A stretch of 64,000 nucleotides of DNA from Halobacterium wangiae (GTDB lineage: Archaea > Halobacteriota > Halobacteria > Halobacteriales > Halobacteriaceae), in the NCBI RefSeq assembly GCF_021249345.1, contig NZ_CP089588.1, positions 1 to 64,000 of the forward strand, written 5' to 3'. The number at the start of each line of letters is the position of its first letter. Positions within the stretch are counted from its first letter, which is position 1. Below the pieces are notes generated by a model. It was not told the DNA's origin, ran no database searches, and saw only the letters and a list, made by a program, of their open reading frames with translations. Below are positions 9,005 to 16,816 of this stretch, piece after piece. The position numbers and the translations under genes are program-made.

Positions 9005-9709
9005 TCACTCCTCCAGAACGGCGACGGCCCGGATAGGCGAGCCGGTGCCGTCGCGGATCGGGAGCGGGAGGCCGAGGAAGGTGAACGTCTCGCCGACGAC
9101 CTGGTCGATGTTCCGGAGGTTCTCCACGTGGGGGAGGTCGTGCTCCCGGCAGAGGGTGTGGCACGGGTACGTCGGGTCGTCGGGCGTGTCGGGGCTCGGC
9201 TGGTCGACGCCGAAGTTGACGACGCCGCGGTCGACGAGCCACTGTGTCGCTGCGGCGTTCAGCCCCGGGTAGTTCGCGGAGTATTCTCGCGTCGGGTGGG
9301 TCTCGTCGTAATGGCCCGTCCTGAGAAGCACCGTGTCTCCATCCTCGACGGTGACGCCGGCGTCCTCGCAGGCGGCCTCGATGTCGTCGGCCGTGATGTA
9401 CTCCCCGGGCCCCCGGTGGGAGACGTCGACGGCCTTCCCGGGCGAGCGGAACGTCTCCAGGGACATCTCCTCGATGGAGTCGCCGTCCTCCCTGTAGTGG
9501 CGAGGGGCGTCGACGTGCGTCGGGCCGTGTTCGCAGATGAGCAGCGCGTTCGTCTCGAACGTGAACGGCGGTTCCTCGCCCAGTTCCTTGCGGAGCATGT
9601 AGTCGATGTCTTCGAAGGAGGTGTCCCGCCACGTCACCGTCTGCTGGTGGGTGTGGTAGACCGGTTGCCCCTCGTAGATCTCCTGTGTGAGGTCGACGAT
9701 GTCAGCCAT
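9005..9709 (-). CDS. Cyclase-family metal-dependent hydrolase
   Basis: Protein of 234 residues of the cyclase family (kynurenine formamidase, isatin hydrolase and relatives). The metal-binding motif appears as HGPTHVDAPRH at residues 61-71, matching the family pattern of two His, an Asp and a further His. Members hydrolyse N-formyl, lactam or amide bonds, so it could open a ring or remove a formyl/amide group in the local pathway. ATG at 9709 (MADIVDLTQ) is chosen because family proteins begin with this type of segment; an in-frame upstream start at 9772 adds 21 unconserved residues. Substrate unknown. Confidence 0.8.
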   Translation of the reverse strand: MADIVDLTQEIYEGQPVYHTHQQTVTWRDTSFEDIDYMLRKELGEEPPFTFETNALLICEHGPTHVDAPRHYREDGDSIEEMSLETFRSPGKAVDVSHRGPGEYITADDIEAACEDAGVTVEDGDTVLLRTGHYDETHPTREYSANYPGLNAAATQWLVDRGVVNFGVDQPSPDTPDDPTYPCHTLCREHDLPHVENLRNIDQVVGETFTFLGLPLPIRDGTGSPIRAVAVLEE

Positions 9710-9793
9710 AAGTTCACACTCCCCATGGAGTGACGTGAGTATAACGATGGGGGCAACTTCACAGGTCGCCAACCGGAAGAGACGACGGTCCAG

Positions 9794-11071
9794 CTACTCG
9801 TCGTCCAGGAGCCGTGCCTCGGCGGAGAGCTGGTGGGCGTGAGTGCCCTCCAGTTCGCAGATTCGAGCTGCCCACTCCGCGACCTCCGCGGCGCCCTCCC
9901 TGGTCGCCTCCTGGTGGGTGAGCGTCTTCAGGTACGTGCCGACCCAGATGCCACCGCTGTACTTCGAGACTTCCAGCGTCGGGAGGCTGTGGTTGGTGCC
10001 GACGGCCTTGTCGCCGAACACGACCGGTGAGTGTTCGCCGATGAACAGCGAGCCGTAGTTCCGCAGGTCGTCGACGAGGTCGCGGGGGTTCTCGACCATC
10101 AACTGGAGGTGCTCCATCGCGTAGTCGTTGGCGGCCTCGACGGCGGTGTCGCGGTCCGCGGCGACGATGACTTCGCCGTTCTCGTCCCAGCACTCGCGGG
10201 CCACCTCCTCGGTCCGAAGGCCCGGCAGCTGGTCGTGGAGTTCGTCCACCACGGCGTTCGCGTGGTCCTCGTCCAGGTCGATGAGTACCGGCCGTGAGTT
10301 CGGGTCGTGTTCGGCCTGCGCGAGCAGGTCGGTCGCGACGAGCCCTGCGTCGACGGTGTCGTCGGCGACGATGAGTACCTCGGTCGGACCGGCGAGGAAG
10401 TCGATGCCGACGTGGCCGTACACCTGCCGTTTCGCCTCCGTCGTGAAGATGTTCCCGGGGCCCGCGACCTTGTCGACGGCGGGAATCGTGTCCGTACCGT
10501 AGGCCATCCCGCCGATGGCCTGCGCACCGCCGGCGACGAAGATGTCGTCGGCGCCCGCCTGGTCCATCGCGTACAGTTGTGCGGACTGGATGGAGCCGTC
10601 GGGCTGGGGTGGCGCGCACGCGACGACGCGGTCGACGCCGGCGACCTTCGCGGGGACGATTGACATCGCGGGCGCGGCGACCAGCGGGTGGCGACCGCCG
10701 GGGACGTAGACGCCGGCGGTCTCGATGGGGACGATGCGCTGGCCGAGGTGGACGCCCTCCTGGAACTCCTTCTCGAAGGACTGGAGGTGCTCGCGCTGCT
10801 CGTCGTGGAACCGACGGACGTTCGCGATGGTGTGGTCGATGGTCTCCTTCTCCTCGTCCGTGAGGTCGTCGTGAGCGGCCTGGATCTCGTCGTCGCCGAC
10901 GCGCAGATCGTCGCGCTCGACGTCGTCCCAGCGTCGCGTGAACTCCTGGATGGCGTCGTCGCCCGACTCGCGGACCTCCGAGAGGATGTCGTGGACGGAG
11001 TCCGTCACGTCCTCCGGGATCTCGAGTGCCTTGCGCTCGGTCTCCTTCAGGTATGTTAGGGATTGTGACAC
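9794..11071 (-). CDS. Histidinol dehydrogenase-like NAD-dependent dehydrogenase
   Basis: HisD-family protein of 425 residues. Zinc and catalytic positions known from HisD are present: QAEHDP for the Gln/His zinc ligands, YAMEHL for the Glu-His catalytic pair, GDKAVGTNHSLPT with the Asp ligand, and a C-terminal His in EGTHAHQL. HisD oxidises an alcohol in two steps to a carboxylate. No other histidine genes are nearby; the neighbours are catabolic, so it is likely a paralogue acting on another alcohol, as known for sulfopropanediol dehydrogenase HpsN. The start is GTG; the overlapping ATG two bases upstream is out of frame and stops at once. Confidence 0.82.
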   Translation of the reverse strand: MSQSLTYLKETERKALEIPEDVTDSVHDILSEVRESGDDAIQEFTRRWDDVERDDLRVGDDEIQAAHDDLTDEEKETIDHTIANVRRFHDEQREHLQSFEKEFQEGVHLGQRIVPIETAGVYVPGGRHPLVAAPAMSIVPAKVAGVDRVVACAPPQPDGSIQSAQLYAMDQAGADDIFVAGGAQAIGGMAYGTDTIPAVDKVAGPGNIFTTEAKRQVYGHVGIDFLAGPTEVLIVADDTVDAGLVATDLLAQAEHDPNSRPVLIDLDEDHANAVVDELHDQLPGLRTEEVARECWDENGEVIVAADRDTAVEAANDYAMEHLQLMVENPRDLVDDLRNYGSLFIGEHSPVVFGDKAVGTNHSLPTLEVSKYSGGIWVGTYLKTLTHQEATREGAAEVAEWAARICELEGTHAHQLSAEARLLDDE

Positions 11072-11110
11072 ATAGGGAAGATGCCCGGCTGTTCACAAAA
11101 GCGTTTGGGG

Positions 11111-11132
11111 AGCTATCGACCGCCTGATAGCT
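11111..11132. promoter_or_regulatory. Inverted repeat upstream of the HisD-like gene
   Basis: Perfect 7-bp arms AGCTATC and GATAGCT separated by 8 nt, 40-61 nt before the GTG start of the HisD-like gene. Flanking GGG and CTCCC extend it imperfectly. Position just upstream of a TTTTG-type TATA-like box (about 11100) fits an operator or activator site. Confidence 0.4.
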
Positions 11133-11282
11133 GTCTCCCGCCGACGAATCGGGGGTCTGGACGACGTTCGGCGGTGACCGACTGGCCGCGACGTGGCCCC
11201 TGCTGTACTGGTCGAGTATCTGGTACGTCACGAGAAACGGCGGTGGATGTCGTCCGAACGGCCGGTGCAGTGCTGGACCGGT

Positions 11283-12764
11283 TCAGGCGTCCGGCCAGCG
11301 CTCGATGTAGACGTGCTTGTCGGTGTAGAAGTGGATCATGTCCTCGCCCTGGGCGTGGAGGTCGCCGAAGAACGAGTCCTTCCGGCCGCCGAAGTGGAAG
11401 AACGCCATCGGCGCGGACGTCCCGACGTTGACGCCGAGGTTACCGACGTCGGCCTCGTGGCGGAACTTCCGGGCGTCGGCGCCGCGGCCAGTGAACAGGC
11501 TCGCGGCGTTCCCGAAGTCGCTGGTGTTGAGCCGCTCGATGGCCGCGTCGACGTCCTCGACGGACGCGAGTGCGAGCACCGGGCCGAACACCTCCTCGCG
11601 TGCGATGACCATGTCCTCGGTCACGTCGGCGAACACCGACGGCCCGACGAAGTTACCGTCCTCGTACCCCTCGACGGTGACGTCCCGGCCGTCGACGAGC
11701 AGTTCTGCGCCCTCCTGGACGCCGGTCTCGACGTAGTTCCGGACGGAGTCGGCGTGCTCGGGGGTGATGAGCGCCCCGATGTCGGTTTCCTCGTCCAGTC
11801 CGTAGCCGACCGTCTGGTTCTCGGCGGCCTCGACGACGAGGTCCGTGAACTCCTCGTAGACTGACTCCTCGACGAGCGCGACGTCGTTCGCGAGACAGCG
11901 CTCACCGCCGCAGGCGTACGACGAGGAGACGGTCTTCTCGGCGGCGAACTCGAGGTCCGCGCTCTCGGTGACGATGACGTGGTTCTTCGCCCCACCCTGG
12001 GACTGGACGCGCTTCCCGTGCTCGGCGGCCGTCTGGTAGACGTGCCGGGCGACGGGCGTGCTGCCGACGAAGGAGACGCCGGCGATACCCTCGTGTTCGA
12101 GCAGCGTGTTCACCGTGTCCACGCTGCCGTGGACGAGCTGGACGACGCCGTCCGGGAAGCCCGCCTGGTCGATGAGCTCGAAGAGCTTCTCGGCGACCAG
12201 CGGGTCCTGCTCGCTGGGCTTGAGGATGAAGCTGTTCCCGGTGGCGACGGCGTACGGCAGGAACCACAGCGGGATCATCCCCGGGAAGTTGAACGGCGTG
12301 ATTGCGGTGAACACGCCGAGTGGACGACGCACCGCGGTCTCGTCGATGTTCGGCGCCGCGTTCGGGATGGAGCCCGCCTGCATCATCGTCGGGATGCCGC
12401 AGGCGACCTCCACGTTCTCGATGCCGCGGCGGAGTTCGCCGCGCGCCTCGTGGACGTTCTTGCCGTGCTCCTGGACCAGCACCTCGGTGAGTTCCTCGAT
12501 GTTGTCCTCGAGCAGTTGCTTGAACGCGAACAGCGGCTGGATGCGGTCCTCGACTGGGCGCCTGCTCCAGTCCTCGAAGGCCTCCTGGCCGCGCTCGACG
12601 GCCTCGTCGACGTCGCTCTCGGAGCTGAACGCGACGTAGCCGAGTTCTTCCTTCGTCGCGGGGTTGACCACTGCCTGGCCGTCCTCGCTCGTCGGTGACT
12701 GCCACTCACCACCGACGTAGTTTTGCACCTGTTCGTCCTCCGTCAAGGGCTGCAGGTCACTCAT
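11283..12764 (-). CDS. mmsA: Methylmalonate-semialdehyde dehydrogenase (CoA-acylating) type ALDH
   Basis: Aldehyde dehydrogenase of 493 residues. The oxyanion Asn is in TPFNFPG (N159) and the catalytic Cys in GGERC (C290). The segment GGAKNH near 257-262 replaces the usual ELGGK with its Glu, which is typical of the MmsA family that releases acyl-CoA instead of free acid. Family members convert methylmalonate or malonate semialdehyde to propionyl- or acetyl-CoA. ATG at 12764 chosen because MmsA proteins begin near this point; 31 upstream in-frame residues are unlike the family. The gene is divergent from the molybdenum hydroxylase genes and upstream of the HisD-like gene on the same strand. 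Confidence 0.86.
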   Translation of the reverse strand: MSDLQPLTEDEQVQNYVGGEWQSPTSEDGQAVVNPATKEELGYVAFSSESDVDEAVERGQEAFEDWSRRPVEDRIQPLFAFKQLLEDNIEELTEVLVQEHGKNVHEARGELRRGIENVEVACGIPTMMQAGSIPNAAPNIDETAVRRPLGVFTAITPFNFPGMIPLWFLPYAVATGNSFILKPSEQDPLVAEKLFELIDQAGFPDGVVQLVHGSVDTVNTLLEHEGIAGVSFVGSTPVARHVYQTAAEHGKRVQSQGGAKNHVIVTESADLEFAAEKTVSSSYACGGERCLANDVALVEESVYEEFTDLVVEAAENQTVGYGLDEETDIGALITPEHADSVRNYVETGVQEGAELLVDGRDVTVEGYEDGNFVGPSVFADVTEDMVIAREEVFGPVLALASVEDVDAAIERLNTSDFGNAASLFTGRGADARKFRHEADVGNLGVNVGTSAPMAFFHFGGRKDSFFGDLHAQGEDMIHFYTDKHVYIERWPDA

Positions 12765-12821
12765 CAGGGGTATGTTATCGCGAACCAAGAAAAGGGTTCG
12801 CGTATACAACCTTCTTTGATG

Positions 12822-12877
12822 TGACACGTAGGCCGGTTCAACTCGCTGTATTGACACGCTTGCGGCGGGTTAACTCG
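12822..12877. repeat. Imperfect direct repeat in the mmsA/hydroxylase divergent promoter region
   Basis: Two copies of a composite element. TGACACG is at 12822-12828 and 12852-12858; GGTTCAACTCG is at 12835-12845 and GGTTAACTCG at 12868-12877. The period is about 30-33 bp, roughly three helical turns. The copies lie just upstream of a T-rich TATA-like box (about 12886-12893) for the hydroxylase operon, and beyond a GTATAC box (about 12802-12807) for leftward mmsA. Likely binding sites for a pathway regulator. Confidence 0.5.
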
Positions 12878-12935
12878 ACGATACCTTTTTCATACAGTGT
12901 TGGCATTATCCAACGAGACTTGTGTGAGAGTCACA

Positions 12936-13421
12936 ATGGCAAGACACGATATAACACTCACAGTAAACGGAAAGGAACAATCGCTCACTGTCGACTCGGA
13001 GACGCTGCTCGTCCACGCACTGAGAGAGGAACTCGACTACACCGGCCCGAAGGTCGGCTGTCAGAGCACGATGTGTGGTGCCTGCACAGTCCAGTTGGAC
13101 GGCGACCCCGTCAAGTCGTGTACACTGTTCGCCGTCCAGGCCGACGGCCGCGAAGTGACGACCGTCGAGGGGCTGGGGGACCAGGACAACCTCCACCCGC
13201 TCCAGGAGAGCTTCCGAGCGGAGCACGGCCTCCAGTGTGGCTACTGCACGCCCGGCATGCTGATGACCGCAGACGGACTCCTCGAGGAGAACCCGGACCC
13301 CGACCGCGAGGAGATCCGGGAGGCCCTCGAGGGGAACATCTGTCGCTGCACCGGCTACGAGAACATCGTCAACGCCGTCGAGTCGGCGGCCGCGAAGGGG
13401 GAGGGCGGCAGCGATGACTGA
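12936..13421 (+). CDS. Molybdenum hydroxylase small subunit, 2Fe-2S (CoxS-like)
   Basis: Iron-sulfur subunit of 161 residues with both expected [2Fe-2S] sites. The plant-ferredoxin-type cluster uses C42, C47, C50 and C62; the C-terminal helical domain cluster uses C101, C104, C136 and C138 (CGYC and CRC). It passes electrons from the Mo centre to the FAD subunit. The ATG at 12936 matches the usual N-terminus (short strand then TVNGK). Its stop overlaps the large-subunit start by 8 nt. It is the first gene of the S-L-M operon. Confidence 0.92.
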   Translation: MARHDITLTVNGKEQSLTVDSETLLVHALREELDYTGPKVGCQSTMCGACTVQLDGDPVKSCTLFAVQADGREVTTVEGLGDQDNLHPLQESFRAEHGLQCGYCTPGMLMTADGLLEENPDPDREEIREALEGNICRCTGYENIVNAVESAAAKGEGGSDD

Positions 13422-15807
13422 GTTCACCGAGGGAGAGTCCATCGGCGACGCCATGGAGCGCCGCGAGGACCTGGAGCTCATCACCGGCCACGGCGACTAC
13501 CTCGACGACCTCAAGCGTCCGGGCATGCTGTACGCGTCGTTCGTCCGCAGCGAGTACGCCCACGCACGCATCGAGGACATCGACACGGAGGCGGCGGAGG
13601 CCCACGAGGACGTCGTCGCCGTGTTCACGCACGAGGACGTCGAAGCCGCGGGCGTCCCCGGCGACATCCCACAGATCTACCGCGTACCGAACCTCACGGA
13701 GACCGAACACCTGCTGTTCGCCCGGGAGAGGGTCCGCTACCAGGGGAAGCCGGTCGCCGTGGTCGTCGCCGAAGACCGGTACACCGCACACCACGCTGTC
13801 GACCTCGTCGACGTGAACTACGAGCGACTGGAGACCGTCACCGACCCCGTCGAAGCGGCGAACGAGGACGCCCCGACGCTCCACGAGGAGCGACCGGACA
13901 ACGTCGCGTTCACCTGGGGGACCGGCGACGAGGAGGGCGTCGAGGAGGCCTTCGAGGCGGCCGACCGGACGTTCAGCTTCGAGTACGAGAACCAGCGCAT
14001 CGTCCCGAACGCGCTCGAACCACGGGGGGCACTCGCGGAGTACGACCCCTACGACGAGCAGTTGACCGTCCACACGCCGAGCCAGCAGCCGTTCCTCCAC
14101 AAGACCATGATGGCGGACGTCCTCGACCACCCCGAGCGGAAGATCAGGGTGCAGGCGCCGAACATCGGCGGCGGGTTCGGGAGCAAGTCGATGGTCTACC
14201 CCGATGAGGTGGCGACGGCGTTCTGCGCGATGCAGTTACACCAGCCCGTGAAGTGGATCGAGACGCGCGGCGAGGCGTTCCAGGCCGACGAACACGGCCG
14301 CGGCCAGTACGTCGAGGCCGAGGCCGCCGTCGACGAGGACGGCCAGATGACCGGGCTGCGCGTGCGGTCGACCGCGGACATGGGCGGCGAACTCGGTTCG
14401 AAGGGCTGTCTCGCGCCGTCGACGACGTTCGGCCTGCTGCTCTCGGGGCAGTACGAGATCCCAGCCATCCGCTTCGACAGCACCGCGGTGTACACGAACC
14501 GGACGCCCACGGGTGTCTACCGCGGCGTCGGTCGGGCGGAGGCCATCTGTACGCTCGAACGGCTGGTCGACCACATCGCACGCGAACTCGACGTCGACCC
14601 AGCGGAGTACCGTCGCAACCACCTCGTCGAGCCAGACCAGTTCCCCTACGAGACGGGGCTGGGCAGCACCTACGACAGCGGTGACTACGAGAAGGCACTC
14701 GACAAGGCCCTCGACATGGCCGACTACGAGGAACTCCGCGAGCGACAGGCGGAACTCCGCGAGGAGGACCGGTACCTCGGTATCGGTATCTCCTGTTTCA
14801 TCGAGTCCGGCGGCCTCGCGCCGTCGAGTCTCTCGGAGATGTTCGGGATGGGGCTCCCGGACGCCGCCGTGAAGTCCAGTTACTGGGAGTCGAGTACGAT
14901 TCGCGTCCACGGCTCCGGTGAGGTCACGGCGTACGTCGGGACGGCGAGCCCCGGCACCGGCGTCGAGACGACCCACAGCCAGATCGTCGCCGACAAACTC
15001 GGCATCGACGTCGACGACGTCTCCCTCTACGAGGGCACGGACACCGACAAGGTCCCCGACGGCACGGGGAGTGTCGGGTCCCGGAGCGCGCCGGTCGGCG
15101 GTGGCGCCATCAAGCACAGCATCGACAAGGTCGTCCAGAAGGCGACCGAGATCGCGGCCCACCACCTCGAGGCGAGTCCGGAGGACGTCGAGTTCGAGGA
15201 CGGGGAGTTCTTCGTCTCCGGGGCGCCCGGCCGGTCGATGTCCCTGCAGGCCATCGCCACCGAGTCTCAGGTCGCAACGGAACTCCCGGAGGACATGGAA
15301 CCGGGACTCGAGGCGACCTCGTACTACGACCCAGAGAACTTCACGTGGGCGTTCGGCACCCACGTCGTCGTCGTGGAGGTCGACGGCGAGACGGGCGAGG
15401 TCGACCTCGTCGACTACATCGGCGTCGACGACTGCGGCGTCCAGATCAACCCCCAGGTCGTCGAGGGCCAGATCCAGGGCGGCATCGCACAGGGAATCGG
15501 CCAGGCGCTCTTCGAGGGCGCGGTGTACGACGACAACGGGAACCTGCTCACCGGCGCGTTCCAGGACTACACGGTGCCGAAGACGACACTCATGCCAGAC
15601 CTCACACTCGACAGTACGGAGACACCGAGTCCACACAACCCGCTCGGCGTGAAGGGCGTCGCTGAGTCCGGGACAATCGGCGCGACGCCAGCCGTAGCGA
15701 ACGCCGTCGTGGACGCACTCGAACCGTTCGGCGTGGAGAACGTCGAGATGCCGATGACCGACAAGCGCGTCTGGCACGCCATCCGCGACGCGGAGGAGGG
15801 GTCGTAA
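13414..15807 (+). CDS. Molybdenum hydroxylase large subunit (form II CoxL-like, xanthine dehydrogenase family)
   Basis: Molybdopterin subunit of 797 residues. NIGGGFGSK (near 250) is the family's glycine-rich loop, and GVAESG with E751 supplies the conserved general-base Glu. The active-site loop reads VYRGVGR at residues 368-374. True CO dehydrogenase (form I) has AYxCSFR with a Cys for copper; form II proteins have AYRGAGR-type loops. This protein therefore lacks the Cys and is unlikely to oxidise CO; it more likely hydroxylates an organic, perhaps heteroaromatic, compound. It overlaps the small and FAD subunit genes. CoxD/CoxE-like maturation genes lie at the start of the island. Confidence 0.9.
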   Translation: MTEFTEGESIGDAMERREDLELITGHGDYLDDLKRPGMLYASFVRSEYAHARIEDIDTEAAEAHEDVVAVFTHEDVEAAGVPGDIPQIYRVPNLTETEHLLFARERVRYQGKPVAVVVAEDRYTAHHAVDLVDVNYERLETVTDPVEAANEDAPTLHEERPDNVAFTWGTGDEEGVEEAFEAADRTFSFEYENQRIVPNALEPRGALAEYDPYDEQLTVHTPSQQPFLHKTMMADVLDHPERKIRVQAPNIGGGFGSKSMVYPDEVATAFCAMQLHQPVKWIETRGEAFQADEHGRGQYVEAEAAVDEDGQMTGLRVRSTADMGGELGSKGCLAPSTTFGLLLSGQYEIPAIRFDSTAVYTNRTPTGVYRGVGRAEAICTLERLVDHIARELDVDPAEYRRNHLVEPDQFPYETGLGSTYDSGDYEKALDKALDMADYEELRERQAELREEDRYLGIGISCFIESGGLAPSSLSEMFGMGLPDAAVKSSYWESSTIRVHGSGEVTAYVGTASPGTGVETTHSQIVADKLGIDVDDVSLYEGTDTDKVPDGTGSVGSRSAPVGGGAIKHSIDKVVQKATEIAAHHLEASPEDVEFEDGEFFVSGAPGRSMSLQAIATESQVATELPEDMEPGLEATSYYDPENFTWAFGTHVVVVEVDGETGEVDLVDYIGVDDCGVQINPQVVEGQIQGGIAQGIGQALFEGAVYDDNGNLLTGAFQDYTVPKTTLMPDLTLDSTETPSPHNPLGVKGVAESGTIGATPAVANAVVDALEPFGVENVEMPMTDKRVWHAIRDAEEGS

Positions 15808-16676
15808 TGTACCCCGACTCCTTCGACTACTACCGGCCGGACTCCGTCGAGGAGGCCCTGGAGCTGCTGGACGAGCACGCCATGGACAACCCGGCGGTAC
15901 TCTCCGGCGGGCACAGCCTCGTGCCGACCATCAAGTCGGGCCTGGCGTCGCCCGGCGTCATCGTCGACATCGGCGAGATCGACGACATCACGGGCGTCGA
16001 GGAGAACGGGGACCACGTCCACGTCGGCGCGTGCACTCGGTACTCCGACGTGGTCGGCGACGCCATCGTCGAGGAGCACGTGCCCGGCCTCGCGGAGGCC
16101 ACGGGCGAGATCGGCGACACGCAGGTCCGCAACCGCGGCACGGTCGGCGGGAACATCGCCCACGCCGACCCCGCGTCGGACCTCCCGGCCGTCGTCGTGG
16201 CGACGGACGCGACCATCCACGCCCAGGGACCGGACGGCAGCCGGGAGCTGGCGGCCGACGACTTCTTCCTCAGCGTCTACATGACGTCGCTGGGCCCCGA
16301 CGAGATCCTCACCGGTATCGACTTCCCGAAACTGGACGACGGCGTGGCCGCCTACGAGAAGAAGCCGAGTCCGTCCTCGGGGTACGCGATGGTCGGCGTC
16401 GCGGTCCGTCTCGAGTTCGACGGCGACACCGTCTCCAAGGCCGGAATCGCCGCCAACGGCGCCCTCGACCGTGCAGTCCGACTGGAGGGTGCCGAGCAGG
16501 AACTCGAGGGCAGCGAGCCGACGCCAGCGGTCGTCTCGGCGGCCGCCGAGGCGGCGACCGACGGCATCGACACCGACGAGATGATGGACGACATCCAGGC
16601 CGACGGCGCGTACCGCGCCCAGCTCCTGGAGTCGTACACCGGTCGTGCGCTCGAGAAGGCGGTCGACCGTCGCTAG
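15807..16676 (+). CDS. Molybdenum hydroxylase FAD subunit (CoxM-like)
   Basis: FAD-binding subunit of 289 residues. The two FAD motifs of the family are present: SGGHSLVPTIK near residue 33 and TVGGNIAHADPASDLPA near 113. A CO_deh_flav_C-type domain follows. It takes electrons from the 2Fe-2S subunit and passes them to an acceptor such as a quinone. Its ATG overlaps the last base of the large-subunit stop codon (TAATG). It ends the S-L-M operon; a monooxygenase gene follows after 140 nt. Confidence 0.9.
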   Translation: MYPDSFDYYRPDSVEEALELLDEHAMDNPAVLSGGHSLVPTIKSGLASPGVIVDIGEIDDITGVEENGDHVHVGACTRYSDVVGDAIVEEHVPGLAEATGEIGDTQVRNRGTVGGNIAHADPASDLPAVVVATDATIHAQGPDGSRELAADDFFLSVYMTSLGPDEILTGIDFPKLDDGVAAYEKKPSPSSGYAMVGVAVRLEFDGDTVSKAGIAANGALDRAVRLEGAEQELEGSEPTPAVVSAAAEAATDGIDTDEMMDDIQADGAYRAQLLESYTGRALEKAVDRR

Positions 16677-16771
16677 CGCAGACGGCCGGGCCAGCAGCCT
16701 CGTTCTCACGCTCTTCGCACCGTGGAGTGGTCGCAGTTCTGACACCGTCGAGTCGACCGGTGGGCGGTGGA

Positions 16772-16777
16772 TTTATC
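16772..16777 (+). promoter_or_regulatory. TATA-like box of the monooxygenase gene
   Basis: TTTATC at 16772-16777 is 40-45 nt before the ATG at 16817, so transcription would begin near 16800 with a short leader. It suggests a separate promoter for the flavoprotein gene after the hydroxylase operon. Confidence 0.4.
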
Positions 16778-16816
16778 GTGGTATGCCAACGTCCCACAGT
16801 ACATGGAGACCGGCCA

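Noticed and set aside
9794-11071. Annotating the HisD-like gene as histidine biosynthesis hisD
   Set aside because: No other histidine gene is near and all neighbours are catabolic; the specific role is left open.
12936-16676. Calling the Mo-hydroxylase genes a true CO dehydrogenase (coxSLM)
   Set aside because: The large subunit lacks the AYxCSFR loop with the copper-binding Cys; VYRGVGR points to another substrate.
16031-16816. Upstream extension of the flavoprotein monooxygenase
   Set aside because: It is a shifted reading of the FAD-subunit gene with Arg/Pro-rich content; the conserved protein starts at 16817.
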